Of a stretch of 64,000 nucleotides of DNA, positions 50,532-59,827 are shown piece after piece. Position 1 is the stretch's first letter; the number at the start of each line of letters is the position of its first letter. The notes beneath the pieces were generated by a model, which worked only from the letters and a program-made list of their open reading frames with translations, searched no databases and was not told where the DNA came from. Both the position numbers and the translations under genes were made by a program. Source of the stretch: MGIIb-O1 sp002457595 (GTDB taxonomy: Archaea > Thermoplasmatota > Poseidoniia > Poseidoniales > Thalassarchaeaceae); the NCBI GenBank assembly GCA_045568115.1, contig JBJLBO010000001.1, positions 248,001 to 312,000 on the forward strand. Reading direction: 5' to 3'.

Positions 50532-52562
50532 TTACTCACCCTCCACAAAACGGGACGTTCCGCCGAATGGCGAGAACGGTTTGCCGCTGGAATCGTAGTA
50601 TTGCTTCATCCACTCGACCATGTGCAATCGGGCCGCGTGGATGTTAGGGCTGAAGACGCCGAGAACCCAAGCGAATGCTTGGACGACGAACCAACCGATG
50701 AATAGTATGACAGCCATGAATGGCTCATCCATTGTAATATTGTCATAGAACATGTGATTGCCGGTTTCAGCAATCTTGACACCGACCACACCAACTGCGA
50801 ATAATCGGACATAAGATATGACTGTCGGCATCATACCTAATGCCTCAATTGGCCCCATCATTATGGCGATAGGAAGGTCAAGGCCGTGATAGCGATATAG
50901 AGTCCACATCAGAAGTACTGTTGATACTCCAATCAATGCTACACCTATGTTTAGGAATTCTGCATGTGAACCAATGTATGCGTGTGTGAAGAGAAGACCT
51001 CCAATAAGGAGAAGCATCCATGTGCCCTTCTCAAAGAAAGCAGCAACTAGACCAATTCCGCCGTGTCCATTTCCAATAAGTAGGACATCACGGAATCCCA
51101 TTACTAAGCCAAGCATGACATGTAGCCAACCCATGTATAGAGTGAGAATGATGAGATCCATCAGATTGCTTGAGACGCGGTGGAATGGGAATGCGAGAGA
51201 TATGTTGTAACCTAAAGCAACCTCAAAGACGTGTCCATGAGAATCAACCTCTGGATAGAGGAATTGTAAGGACTGAGCTGGATTTGAGCCCTCGTGAGCA
51301 AAAATCTCCCAGCCCGCGAATTCGGCATAGATGTAACCGAATAGAAGAGTAGCAGAGCCGATGAGAAGGAGGAACTTGCCTCCCAGCTCGAGACCTGCAT
51401 TGGTGCCTGCGGTCCTAAGAAGGAAAGCACCAAGCCCCATGGTAACTAGTCCATATGCCATATCCCCAAGCATTAGACCAAAGAATAGAGGATAAGTGAA
51501 GAACATGAAGAAAGTAGGATCTAGACGACCATATCCTGGACGACCTACTGCGTCAGTGATTAACTCCATTGGTTTACTCGACTTTCGAGGTTGGAAGGCA
51601 ATTGGAGGAGATACGGGTTCATGGTGGTGGTCGTCATCATGATGTCCACCGCCGGCTTCAATTACGAACGGTTCAACATCAACAACTATGCATGTATTTG
51701 CTAATACTAACTTGACGTCGTGGGCTCTGTCCATTTCGACCCAGCCATCGATAACGAAGGCATGGTCTGTGACGGCAACCTTGACTGGAGATGTTTTCAA
51801 ATCGTGGTCTCTTTCTAGCAATTCAAGACCACAAAGAAGTTCTTCACCATTTTCTAATGACCAAGATTCCACATCAGAATTGAGGGATTCTCTCTCGTTT
51901 AGAAGTTCAACACGCTCACCTGCTAATTGATTGATGCGTGCATCGGCATCCCCTTCACCATCAGGAAGTTGGATAGCAGCAAAACCAGCATTCTGTAGAG
52001 CAGAAGATGTCTCTGATGCATCTTCATTCTTGACGAAAACAGCGATTACATCGCCTCCATTGATGAAGATTCCATTTGCTGCAGCGGCTTTTGCAGCGTT
52101 AACGTCGTTGACAGTGCCAACGAATGAAGTAAGAGATGAATATCCAGTAAGTAGTTCAACATCTACACCCAAGGGAGAAATCGCACTCAAAGTGGCCTCC
52201 TCTTCAGATTTAGAAGTCACAACTGTATCGATTTCGTCTATCCGGCTCATATGGCTTAGAAGAGAATCTACTTTCTCAGGTAATTCGCCATCCAAAGATT
52301 TGCGTACTGACGTAGCCGAAGTCATCTCTGTTGGTTCAGCCACCTCAATTTGTGAAACTGCGGCACGCACTTTGTTGAGATCTCTACCAATTTGATCTGC
52401 CTTGCCTGAAGGAGTTCCCAATGAAAAGCCATCCTCAGAGCCAGTGTAATCAATGAAGTGTAATGCCTTCAAGCGAGAAAGCATTCCTAGAGCATCATCG
52501 AGGTTATCCAAAACACCAGCAGCGGTCAAACGACCCATTTGGCGAGTCTGAACCTGTGACAT
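50532..52562 (-). CDS. atpI: A-type ATP synthase subunit I (a)
   Basis: Membrane stator that forms the ion channels. A soluble N-terminal arm (about 350 residues, with a His-rich loop GGGHHDDDHHHE near residue 305) precedes eight membrane helices. The second half has FFMFFTYPLFFGLMLGDMAYG, ALGMMPTVISYVRLFAVGVVG with the essential arginine in SYVRLFA, and a C-terminal HMVEWMKQYYDSSGKPFSPFGG (motif LHMVEWMKQYYDSSGKPFSP) typical of the family. 676 residues. ATG 52562 with GGAGGTTGCTAGAA upstream. Confidence 0.94.
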   Translation of the reverse strand: MSQVQTRQMGRLTAAGVLDNLDDALGMLSRLKALHFIDYTGSEDGFSLGTPSGKADQIGRDLNKVRAAVSQIEVAEPTEMTSATSVRKSLDGELPEKVDSLLSHMSRIDEIDTVVTSKSEEEATLSAISPLGVDVELLTGYSSLTSFVGTVNDVNAAKAAAANGIFINGGDVIAVFVKNEDASETSSALQNAGFAAIQLPDGEGDADARINQLAGERVELLNERESLNSDVESWSLENGEELLCGLELLERDHDLKTSPVKVAVTDHAFVIDGWVEMDRAHDVKLVLANTCIVVDVEPFVIEAGGGHHDDDHHHEPVSPPIAFQPRKSSKPMELITDAVGRPGYGRLDPTFFMFFTYPLFFGLMLGDMAYGLVTMGLGAFLLRTAGTNAGLELGGKFLLLIGSATLLFGYIYAEFAGWEIFAHEGSNPAQSLQFLYPEVDSHGHVFEVALGYNISLAFPFHRVSSNLMDLIILTLYMGWLHVMLGLVMGFRDVLLIGNGHGGIGLVAAFFEKGTWMLLLIGGLLFTHAYIGSHAEFLNIGVALIGVSTVLLMWTLYRYHGLDLPIAIMMGPIEALGMMPTVISYVRLFAVGVVGVKIAETGNHMFYDNITMDEPFMAVILFIGWFVVQAFAWVLGVFSPNIHAARLHMVEWMKQYYDSSGKPFSPFGGTSRFVEGE

Positions 52563-52593
52563 TTCTAGCAACCTCCGAATTTGTTGTGTGTGA

Positions 52594-52908
52594 TTAAGCA
52601 CGGAAGGCATCAAGAATTACTTTCAGAGCCTTCTTACGGTTCTTCTCGCCACTAGAATGAATGGCTGCAATCGAAGCATCTCCTTCCTTAGACACCTTAG
52701 CCGCTTCTTTCTCTGCAGCAGCACGAGAATCAGTAACAATTTTTTGAGCGGCAGATTCTGAATCTGAGCGACTATTCTGAACTGACTCAGTAGCTTCTAG
52801 TCTTGCCTTTTGAATGATGCTTGAGGAATCTGATTCGGCCTTTGATATGGTCGAGGAAGCAGCATCTTCTGCTTCACGAATTGTACGTAGAACATCAGCG
52901 TGACTCAT
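52594..52908 (-). CDS. atpH: A-type ATP synthase subunit H
   Basis: Peripheral-stalk subunit, 104 residues forming a single long coiled coil rich in Ala, Ser, Glu and Lys (IREAEDAASSTISKAESDSS, AAAEKEAAKVSKEGDASI). It pairs with subunit E. First gene of the nine-gene operon H-I-K-E-C-F-A-B-D. AAGGTGA lies five bases before ATG 52908 and falls in a small hairpin (52914-52926). Family assignment rests on composition, length and operon position. Confidence 0.88.
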   Translation of the reverse strand: MSHADVLRTIREAEDAASSTISKAESDSSSIIQKARLEATESVQNSRSDSESAAQKIVTDSRAAAEKEAAKVSKEGDASIAAIHSSGEKNRKKALKVILDAFRA

Positions 52909-52913
52909 CTATT

Positions 52914-52926
52914 TCACCTTCGGTGA
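52914..52926 (-). promoter_or_regulatory. 5-bp hairpin containing the ribosome binding site of the ATP synthase operon
   Basis: On the minus strand TCACC-GAA-GGTGA, then AATAG and the atpH ATG. The GGTGA of the ribosome binding site is the 3' arm. Same layout as at 44304-44322 but a weaker stem. Confidence 0.35.
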
Positions 52927-52969
52927 TGGCGGCGACCGAAGAAGGGTATATCATGATAACCTCCGTTAC

Positions 52970-53788
52970 ATGTGTTTCTTAGTGTCGGGGTGTCGGGGGT
53001 TGGCCCCCCCAAACCAACCAAATATAGGAGCGAATCAGGGCCTCTTCGTGGACACGGAAACCATAGACTCGGAAGAGTGGGATGAGTTGATGCTCAATCT
53101 CGAAGCGACCATTCCCGTGTATGACCGTATAAACCGCTTCGCAACTCTAGGCCAAGTCAAGAAATGGAGGGGATTAGTAAGGCAAAAGATGCCTGCTGAA
53201 GGACGCATACTTGAGGTAGGATGTGGACCTGGTAGTTTCGCCGAAGATGTTGTTGGCACGGACTTAGTTTGTCTTGACCCTAGCGCTCTGATGCTGGCTA
53301 CCGCGGAACCTCGAGTTAATGCATGTAGAACAGAACGTGGAGATTCTCTTGTCGAGTTCGTAGAAGGCAAGGCAGAAGAGCTTCCATTTGAGGACAATTC
53401 TTTCGATGGTGTTTGCTCTTTATTTTCATTCCGAGATTGGTATGATAAGCGGGCTGGTCTTAGTCAAGTTTTACGCGTACTGAAGCCCGGCGCTAAGGTC
53501 GTAATTGTAGATCCTGCAAAAATGAATCAATTGCACGGATTCTTCGGTTGGATGTGGATGCGAATCTGGGTTGGAGCCTATGCGCGTATAGTTTGCAAAA
53601 CAAGCGACCACCCCTGGAAATGGTTGACCAAAACGTACGTACATTTTGGAACAACTAAGGATTACATTCGAATGCTCGAAGAAGTAGGATTTGTTCAAGT
53701 AAAAGGAAAGGCCATATTCCCGGGCATGGCTACAATCTGGGAAGCACACAAGCCTGAATTAGGCAAGGGCTGCTGCTCTAATTGTTGA
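52970..53788 (+). CDS. Class I SAM-dependent methyltransferase, UbiE/MenG-like
   Basis: 272 residues from ATG 52970, or 246 from GTG 53048, which lies nearer the conserved part. SAM site ILEVGCGPGSFAEDV, then LDPSALML, ELPFEDNSFDGVCSLFSFRDW and a VLRVLKPGAKVVIVDPAKM strand. The stretch before it, VYDRINRFATLGQVKKWR, is like the YDxMNxLxSLGxxRxWR of UbiE/MenG quinone methyltransferases, so menaquinone methylation is a reasonable guess. A cysteine cluster (CCSNC) ends the protein. A TATA-like GGTATAT at 52946 is about 22 bases before the first ATG. A seven-C run lies in the uncertain N-terminal part. Confidence 0.72.
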   Translation: MCFLVSGCRGLAPPNQPNIGANQGLFVDTETIDSEEWDELMLNLEATIPVYDRINRFATLGQVKKWRGLVRQKMPAEGRILEVGCGPGSFAEDVVGTDLVCLDPSALMLATAEPRVNACRTERGDSLVEFVEGKAEELPFEDNSFDGVCSLFSFRDWYDKRAGLSQVLRVLKPGAKVVIVDPAKMNQLHGFFGWMWMRIWVGAYARIVCKTSDHPWKWLTKTYVHFGTTKDYIRMLEEVGFVQVKGKAIFPGMATIWEAHKPELGKGCCSNC

Positions 53789-53873
53789 AATTTGAGATTG
53801 AATCAATGGGTAGCGTGATAGGCACATACGTCATGTAGCGTATTTCATAAAGTGGGAACTTTACGCTATTATC

Positions 53874-54038
53874 ATGAAGCCCATAGGTGAAATAGAAGAA
53901 CAACTGGCAACTAAGGCCGAACCAATCCTAGGATTCAGGCCATCTTCTAAAATCAAAAGAGGACCTATTGGAATTCTAATCAGCATAATTTGCATAGCGA
54001 TTGTGTTTAGAGAATTGAATCGTGCTGGCGTAATATAG
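53874..54038 (+). CDS. Possible small single-span membrane protein (54 residues)
   Basis: Starts MKPIGEIEEQLATKAEPIL, a charged N-terminus, then KIKRGPIGILISIICIAIVF, a short membrane span with a positively charged front, then RELNRAGVI. Composition and codon use are like those of neighbouring genes, but no homologue or ribosome binding site is recognised. It occupies the otherwise empty stretch 53789-54140, the rest of which holds no other feature that I can see except an ACGTCATGTAGCG-type GC patch after the methyltransferase gene. Confidence 0.35.
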   Translation: MKPIGEIEEQLATKAEPILGFRPSSKIKRGPIGILISIICIAIVFRELNRAGVI

Positions 54039-54140
54039 GGAACCCTTATTGACACCCGTATCATAATCGGCCTAAAGGAATTCCAATAGCCCTATAATGG
54101 GCTTAAAAAAGCCCATAATCCATCCGGATCAACAATTACC

Positions 54141-54401
54141 CTAGCGCAAGTGAGGGAAAAATTGTCCGATAATAGGTGAAAGAAAATCCAATAATCCATC
54201 CGAATCAATAAATCCCCAAACTGAAAGTAATCCAAGCAAATACGGAATCACGACACTGCTCCAGAATGTTATAGGCCATTCTTCCTTTGTTTTCCAACCT
54301 TTCTGCTTGACAAAAACTCCGCCATGATATAGGTTATATGTTGGCCAACCAAAACACATCAAGACCACAGGTAAGAGGCCTACTAAAAGCGCTATCTGCA
54401 T
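54141..54401 (-). CDS. Small two-span membrane protein
   Basis: 86 residues. Two hydrophobic segments (IALLVGLLPVVLMCFGWPTY and SVVIPYLLGLLSVWGF) are separated by a charged loop KQKGWKTKEEWP. No family recognised. Codon use and amino-acid mix are plausible for a real gene. It diverges from the larger exported protein that follows. Confidence 0.5.
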   Translation of the reverse strand: MQIALLVGLLPVVLMCFGWPTYNLYHGGVFVKQKGWKTKEEWPITFWSSVVIPYLLGLLSVWGFIDSDGLLDFLSPIIGQFFPHLR

Positions 54402-54509
54402 GTTCTTCGATTAGTAACTCGGTATATGATGTATACAGAATATCCGCTACGGGTTGCTATGTATGGAATATGTCGGATACGTCATAGAGGGATGCCCCTT
54501 GGCAGGAGT

Positions 54510-55445
54510 ATGGCGAGGAAGTTACTTTTCTTCCTGACCGCCATTATTCTGCTCCAGCTAGTTCCAATTTCGCAAGGACAAAACATCATTCCTGAGGTTG
54601 AAGTCCAATGCGATCAACCAGCACCGATTGATGTCTACCCAGGCGCGACTAGAACCACAATAATCTACTGTTCAATCCAGAACTCAAATCCTTACAATGT
54701 CAAAGTGGAGATAACTTACCAAGCAGGAGTGTTCGCAATTGCAGGTCCGGCCTCGGTCACTGTTGGCGCTGGTTCTGAAATTACGTTCGAGGTAGCTGTG
54801 AGAGGGGAACTTAGGCAACCGGTTGGAACGCATCAAGTGACGGTTACCACCCAAGTAACAGAAGCTGAATTGGCTCCAGTAAGTGCAATAACCCAACCAG
54901 AAGAATTCAAACTATTAGTTGTCATTAAGCAGTTCTCTCGGCTACGTGTGGAGGCTACAGAATCCCTAGTTACGACGGGTATTGGGAATGAAATAGACGT
55001 TGAGTTTTTGGTATATAATGATGGAAACGGCAGGGATCAGTTCAATCTCGAAATCTCAAATAAAGAAGATTTGGAAGAATCTGGTTGGTCGGTGCTTTCG
55101 CCGAGGAATAGTGTTGAAATCGACTCATTATCCGCCCCTGAAAAGGTAAGAATAACACTGATTGCACCTCCTCATATTTCTTCTAATAATTTCACAGTTC
55201 TGAGTAATGGAAGCCACCAACAAGTGTTCAATCTGGAATTTAAGGCCACGAGTGAATTTTCGCTTAGAACCGAGGGTGTTGCAAACTACCAGATTGCCGA
55301 AGTCAGCATCAAATTAATAGGACCAGAAAAATCAGGAATTGGTGATTCACTAGACTTTCCTAACTCTATTTCCTCAGCACTCACAATATGTTTGGCAGCA
55401 CTATTTTTCTATTATTCCAGAGACTCTATGATACATACGTCATAA
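54510..55445 (+). CDS. Exported beta-sandwich protein with C-terminal anchor
   Basis: No named family. The ATG at 54510 begins a signal peptide (ARKLLFFLTAIILLQLVPIS, cleaved near SQGQ); an ATG at 54492 is an alternative and earlier in-frame ATGs are less likely. About 250 residues of beta-rich, Ig/CARDB-like sequence follow, with two repeat-like units (VEVQCDQPAPIDVYPGA...VTVTTQVTEAE and LRVEATESLVTTGIGNE...FNLEISNKEDL). They resemble NEW3/CARDB-type adhesion domains. A short hydrophobic segment (ISSALTICLAALFFYY) ends it. Probably held at the cell surface. Confidence 0.65.
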   Translation: MARKLLFFLTAIILLQLVPISQGQNIIPEVEVQCDQPAPIDVYPGATRTTIIYCSIQNSNPYNVKVEITYQAGVFAIAGPASVTVGAGSEITFEVAVRGELRQPVGTHQVTVTTQVTEAELAPVSAITQPEEFKLLVVIKQFSRLRVEATESLVTTGIGNEIDVEFLVYNDGNGRDQFNLEISNKEDLEESGWSVLSPRNSVEIDSLSAPEKVRITLIAPPHISSNNFTVLSNGSHQQVFNLEFKATSEFSLRTEGVANYQIAEVSIKLIGPEKSGIGDSLDFPNSISSALTICLAALFFYYSRDSMIHTS

Positions 55446-55460
55446 TCTATACCCTTTGAT

Positions 55461-56561
55461 TCAGAAAATTATGAATGGCTTACGACAAGTAACAAATCTC
55501 CAAACGAATGACTTGGTTAATGGGTTAAACAAGAGATTAATTAGCCAATCAGGAAGCCTCAATATCCAACTTCCAAGTCTGAATGCTCTCTTCGAATTTG
55601 ACATCACCTTACCCATCTGACGCTTCCACTCGTTCTCGTATTGATGGAGTGAGGTCCCATCATTGAGATGATTTACAATCGTTTGTCCTGCAATTCGGCC
55701 ACCGATCATTGCAATTGTGATACCAGCGCCATTACTTGGCAATACCATTCCTGCAGCGTCACCAACAAGCAGATGATTGCCCTTGACAAAACAATCGATA
55801 GTTCCTGACATCGGAAGTGATCCTGCACCACTGAAGGTCACATCTTCCCCGTAACGACCGAAGAAATCCTCTGCAAATAGATTCAGTGAACGCCCCTTTG
55901 CAAACTTATTTTGAATTCCAACACCAATATTAGCACCACCCTCTTTAGGAAACATCCAGGCATATCCACCCGGAGCCATTCCACCAAAATGAAGTTCGAC
56001 AGCATCACCGAAATCGCCATTCATCAAGACGAATTTGATTGGGATCTTGAGGCCTGATTCATCCCAATGATCGCGGCGCAAGGGGTCGTTATGACCTCCT
56101 GCGCCTACAATCACTCTAGCAGTGAATTTACGTCCGTCTCGCAATAATACAGTTTCATCCTCAACAGACTCAACACGAGAACTAGTTTGATAATTAGCAC
56201 CCTTCGATTTAGCCAAATCAACAAGCCATTCGTCATGCGCAACTCGGTCAAGCATTAGGCCCTCGAAAGGATATCGCAGTGGCCTTCCTGATGGAGGTAC
56301 CAAGTGCATCTCAGAGGTACGAAGTGAAATCGCGTGTTCTGGAGTTTGTAGTAGATCATCAACATCTGGCACATCAGGACAAAGCCGTTTCATCTCTTCA
56401 TTGCTCGGCACTAATTCTCCACATTGTAATGGGCTGCCAATGGATTCCCTGCCATCGATTACCAAGACATCCTTTCCGCCCTCTGCGACGTATCGAGCAA
56501 CGGTGGAACCAGCTGGACCGCCACCAATTACAATGACATCCCAATCGGTTTTCTGAATCAT
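55461..56561 (-). CDS. Geranylgeranyl reductase family flavoprotein
   Basis: Saturates the isoprenoid chains of archaeal lipids (or geranylgeranylated compounds). FAD Rossmann motif GGGPAGSTVARYVAEGG, the substrate-site motif GGYAWMFPKEG (family pattern PxxYxWxFP), and GDAAGMVLPSNGAGITIAMIGGR (motif GDAAGMVLPSNGAGI) near residue 280. 366 residues. ATG 56561 is chosen over an in-frame ATG at 56594. It follows the GGPP synthase gene by 29 bases on the same strand, so the two form a lipid-synthesis operon. Confidence 0.88.
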   Translation of the reverse strand: MIQKTDWDVIVIGGGPAGSTVARYVAEGGKDVLVIDGRESIGSPLQCGELVPSNEEMKRLCPDVPDVDDLLQTPEHAISLRTSEMHLVPPSGRPLRYPFEGLMLDRVAHDEWLVDLAKSKGANYQTSSRVESVEDETVLLRDGRKFTARVIVGAGGHNDPLRRDHWDESGLKIPIKFVLMNGDFGDAVELHFGGMAPGGYAWMFPKEGGANIGVGIQNKFAKGRSLNLFAEDFFGRYGEDVTFSGAGSLPMSGTIDCFVKGNHLLVGDAAGMVLPSNGAGITIAMIGGRIAGQTIVNHLNDGTSLHQYENEWKRQMGKVMSNSKRAFRLGSWILRLPDWLINLLFNPLTKSFVWRFVTCRKPFIIF

Positions 56562-56590
56562 CCCAACCACCAAAGAACCGCTCAGACACC

Positions 56591-57571
56591 TCATGTGCGT
56601 CGACGCAGAGATTGCTTTGCTAACTCTGTCAAAAGTTCTTTGGCATTATTATCAGGCAATACCTCTAGAGATGAAAGAGCTCTATCTATGTGGTTATGGA
56701 TTAGTTGTCGAGCGTAATCGAAAGAACCCGCACTTTCGAGTAAATTGGTCAGCTCACCCCACCTATCATCACTAAAGTTCTGTAATACATCAGCGAGTTG
56801 TTGTCTTTCTACTCCATGAAGCATGGTTAGTCCGTGGATAAGAGGCAGGGTCATCTTACCTTCATGAACATCCGTTCCGCGTGGTTTACCCATCGAAGGG
56901 TCTCCAGTTAGGTCAAGTAAATCGTCTACCAATTGGAAAGCACGACCTACTTCCCATCCAAATCTTTCAAGTGTATCACGAATCTCATCTGATGCTCCAG
57001 CTACTATTGCACCACAGGCACACCCATTTGCAAAAGGCCCTGCAGTTTTGCCATCAATAATTGCATAATAGTCCTCAGGAGTAGTTGTCAAATCACCAAT
57101 GTGATTGAACTGCAACAATTCACCAGTTGCTATGTTAACACAAGTCTCAGCAATTCTAGACTTCACCTCATCATCAAAATTGCCTCCTATACTATATCCT
57201 AGAGCGAATAGATAGTCTCCAGCAATTATTCCGTGAGATAAACCATGAGTGGTGTGAAGAGTAGGTTTTCCTCGACGAGTTTTTGATTGATCATAGATAT
57301 CGTCGTGAATCAATGTTGCAGTATGTATCAATTCAACACCTATTGCTAAATCCATAATTTTCGGTTCGTCGACACCACCTGCGACTTCATACGCCAACAG
57401 ACCGATAATTGGACGGAATCTCTTCCCCCCTCCAAGAAGAATTTCTCTAGCAAGACTCATTGCAGGTGCATCTGAACTAATCATTCTCGCCTGAACAAAA
57501 GTCTCTAAAGCCTCTTCGAAACGATCTTGGCGACGAGAAATTTCTCTTTCGACCTTACGCAGAGTGAACAT
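56591..57571 (-). CDS. Geranylgeranyl/farnesyl diphosphate synthase (polyprenyl synthetase)
   Basis: Trans-prenyltransferase that elongates DMAPP with IPP to long allylic diphosphates. First Asp-rich motif in HTATLIHDDIYDQSKTRRG (DDxxD), second in FQLVDDLLDLTGD. GGGKRFRPIIGLL and GDYLFALGYSIG are also typical. 326 residues. Chain length is not certain from sequence, but with the reductase downstream a C20 product is likely. Start ATG 57571. Its 5' end is eight bases from the divergent transcript region of the HemC-like gene. Confidence 0.9.
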   Translation of the reverse strand: MFTLRKVEREISRRQDRFEEALETFVQARMISSDAPAMSLAREILLGGGKRFRPIIGLLAYEVAGGVDEPKIMDLAIGVELIHTATLIHDDIYDQSKTRRGKPTLHTTHGLSHGIIAGDYLFALGYSIGGNFDDEVKSRIAETCVNIATGELLQFNHIGDLTTTPEDYYAIIDGKTAGPFANGCACGAIVAGASDEIRDTLERFGWEVGRAFQLVDDLLDLTGDPSMGKPRGTDVHEGKMTLPLIHGLTMLHGVERQQLADVLQNFSDDRWGELTNLLESAGSFDYARQLIHNHIDRALSSLEVLPDNNAKELLTELAKQSLRRRT

Positions 57572-57662
57572 GGTACGGCTCGTGCTGAAGGGGTGCCTAT
57601 ATCAAGAGGAGTACGGCCGGATGAACGGGCACGTTGCGTGCTCCCCCCCCGAGGTGGACGCT

Positions 57663-58733
57663 ATGAAAGACCGATTAGAAATCGTATCTCTCGACCACCC
57701 CGACTGTCTTGTTAGCAAACATTTGAACGCTTTTGCCAGTTCTCCTGAGGCCTCTGAAATTGAACTTGAAATCAAGTCGGTTGATTCTCTTGAAGCTGGT
57801 TTATCTGCTTTAGTTGAAGTCGAATGTGATTTGTTCGCTCTACCAGCCCGTCTTTTGCACGGTAAGCAATTAGAGATGCTTCAAGCAGGCTGCAAGGTTG
57901 TTGGGTCAAGAACACCACGTCGGCCAGCAAAAGTTTTGGTTTCTGAAAATAAATTATGGTACCAACCAAGAGGGGCAATAATCCTAGCCGATTCACAAAT
58001 TATCAAAAGACAATTACGACGTTCTCGGCGTGGGCTCAGAGTACTATCCCCGAAAGCCTACTCTGGAATTCACGAGGTTGAATTACCAGATGGAGATTCA
58101 GAATCTCTTGCTCGATGGATGGAATCACTGCGAGCGGAAGGGGCGATTGATGGATATGTGACATCAAGAGATGTGTACGATTCAATTTATCCTGATGAAA
58201 GAAGGCATGTTCTTGGTGTTGATGCATTAGATCGTGGTTCTGAAATTTACTTGCCTGTAGCCTATTCGGACCTGATTGTTTTTATTGGGAGAAAGGCGTT
58301 TCCAATTAGACTCTCAAACTTGATTTCCGAGAAAGAAGGAGAAAGTGCTTGGTGGGTACAAAACCATCTGCTTGGATCATTTTCTGAAGAAGAATTGGAT
58401 AGAGTAGGCATTCTTGTTCGTCACAGACAGGTTGGCACAATTATGCGCAAAGCACAGGAATTCTTTGATTTAGCAATGGAAAATGCATTTCACGATCCAG
58501 AAGGAGAAGTTCCAGATACTGCAGTTCATGTTGAAACACGAATTGAAGTAATTTCGAAGAATGGAGTACGAACTCTCTCGATGGAGAGAGTAATGCCTTA
58601 TTCTCTTCTCGAATCAGCCACGATTACCATGCTCAAAGATTGGGAAATTTTACTCGCAAATACCACTGCAAATCTTCCTGAGCATCCAAGAGAGGGCCCT
58701 GCTGCTGATGCATGGCTGAATCTTGAAGATTGA
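57663..58733 (+). CDS. Protein resembling hydroxymethylbilane synthase (HemC-like), cofactor Cys not seen
   Basis: 356 residues from ATG 57663, with GAGGTGG about nine bases upstream. Several stretches align by eye with porphobilinogen deaminase: VEVECDLFALPARLL with the ADIAVHSxKDVP region, TPRRPAKVLVSENKLW with the REDPRDAFVS region, GAIILADSQIIKRQLRRSRR with the VGTSSLRRxAQL region, and EGAIDGYVTSRDVYDSI with the GEYDAIILAVAGL region. No GGC motif for the dipyrromethane cofactor is visible in the C-terminal third. So it may be a non-catalytic or altered relative. Eight C's in a row at 57643-57650 lie before the start. Not in an obvious haem operon. Confidence 0.45.
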   Translation: MKDRLEIVSLDHPDCLVSKHLNAFASSPEASEIELEIKSVDSLEAGLSALVEVECDLFALPARLLHGKQLEMLQAGCKVVGSRTPRRPAKVLVSENKLWYQPRGAIILADSQIIKRQLRRSRRGLRVLSPKAYSGIHEVELPDGDSESLARWMESLRAEGAIDGYVTSRDVYDSIYPDERRHVLGVDALDRGSEIYLPVAYSDLIVFIGRKAFPIRLSNLISEKEGESAWWVQNHLLGSFSEEELDRVGILVRHRQVGTIMRKAQEFFDLAMENAFHDPEGEVPDTAVHVETRIEVISKNGVRTLSMERVMPYSLLESATITMLKDWEILLANTTANLPEHPREGPAADAWLNLED

Positions 58734-58837
58734 AATTTGGCGAATTTATTAGGGTGCAAAACTACCATTCAATATCACATATACTGCGTAAGCGATATGA
58801 CCGAAGTGCATCCGCTTCGTAAAAATTGGTGTTTACG

Positions 58838-59827
58838 ATGACTGTCGATAGAGTTCTATTAGACCAACTCTACCGAGCAAAATTAGTTGCATTAAGAGAA
58901 CGAGCAGAATCGGAGGGACTTCCTAAGAATGGCTCCGTCGAAGTAGTTAGAGCGCGCCTGATTAAAAATTTGGTTCTAGGTGAACACGATCTTTCTTGGG
59001 ATGGAATTCAGTCAATGACCCACCAAGAATTAGGCGAAGTTTTGAAAATTTTTGGGATAAAGTCATCTGGTTCACACAAAGAACGGAGGCAGAGATTATG
59101 GTTGCATCTAAATTTCGACTCAAGAAGAATGAGGGTTGAGAATTTAGCTGAAATGGAGAGACACAAATTGCATGGACTCTGTCAGAAACTTGAACTCACA
59201 TTGACTGGAACTAGAACCGTACTAATGGGAAGAGTTGCTGGTGTTTTGACTAGTCAAGGACATGGTTGGGGACAAATTAAACGAAGTCTGAAAAGAAACG
59301 GATTACCTGATGTTGACTCTTCACCAATAATAATTGAAAAAACACCTCCAACCAATGATGTTGTGATAATTGAGGCACCTTCTGAACCGATAGATTTCCT
59401 ATCTCCAGTTTCTGCACATATATTGGAAGATGTGCAAGATACGATGATTTCAGGAACAGAAAAGTCAGAACCAGAAATCAAAACAGCTCTAAGTTACCTT
59501 GCAGATAGGATTGATGATATTGAAAGGATGGTAGGTACTATTCTAAACAGCCATGGAGGAAGGTGGTCAAGTCCTGAAGAGGAATTATTTCTTCGGATTG
59601 CTATTAGAAAAGACTGGCCTGTTGAAAATGACAAAGTAAAAACAAGGATGCTACTTATTGCATCTAGAATTGCGGAAGAAAAAGGCGCTGTAGATTTTGA
59701 GATTCAGAGCGTTGAATCAACACCCAGTGCCTCAAGGATTTCCCCCTCAATATCAAATTCCGAGGCAATAGAAAGAATTCGAGCAAAGATGACTGAGGCT
59801 GAACAAATTATATCAGGACTCAGATAA
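58838..59827 (+). CDS. Protein with three tandem SAP-like DNA-binding motifs
   Basis: 329 residues. Three SAP-type helix-turn-helix units can be seen: LYRAKLVALRERAESEGLPKNGSVEVVRARL (about 7-40), SMTHQELGEVLKIFGIKSSGSHKERRQRL (about 56-86) and LAEMERHKLHGLCQKLELTLTGTRTVLMGRV (about 100-132) (key pieces LKIFGIKSSGSHKERRQRL, LELTLTGTRTVLMGRV). SAP domains bind DNA or RNA. The C-terminal half has a low-complexity linker and helical region with no recognised domain. GGTG lies nine bases before ATG 58838. It is convergent, with no gap, to the RPA operon. Confidence 0.65.
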   Translation: MTVDRVLLDQLYRAKLVALRERAESEGLPKNGSVEVVRARLIKNLVLGEHDLSWDGIQSMTHQELGEVLKIFGIKSSGSHKERRQRLWLHLNFDSRRMRVENLAEMERHKLHGLCQKLELTLTGTRTVLMGRVAGVLTSQGHGWGQIKRSLKRNGLPDVDSSPIIIEKTPPTNDVVIIEAPSEPIDFLSPVSAHILEDVQDTMISGTEKSEPEIKTALSYLADRIDDIERMVGTILNSHGGRWSSPEEELFLRIAIRKDWPVENDKVKTRMLLIASRIAEEKGAVDFEIQSVESTPSASRISPSISNSEAIERIRAKMTEAEQIISGLR

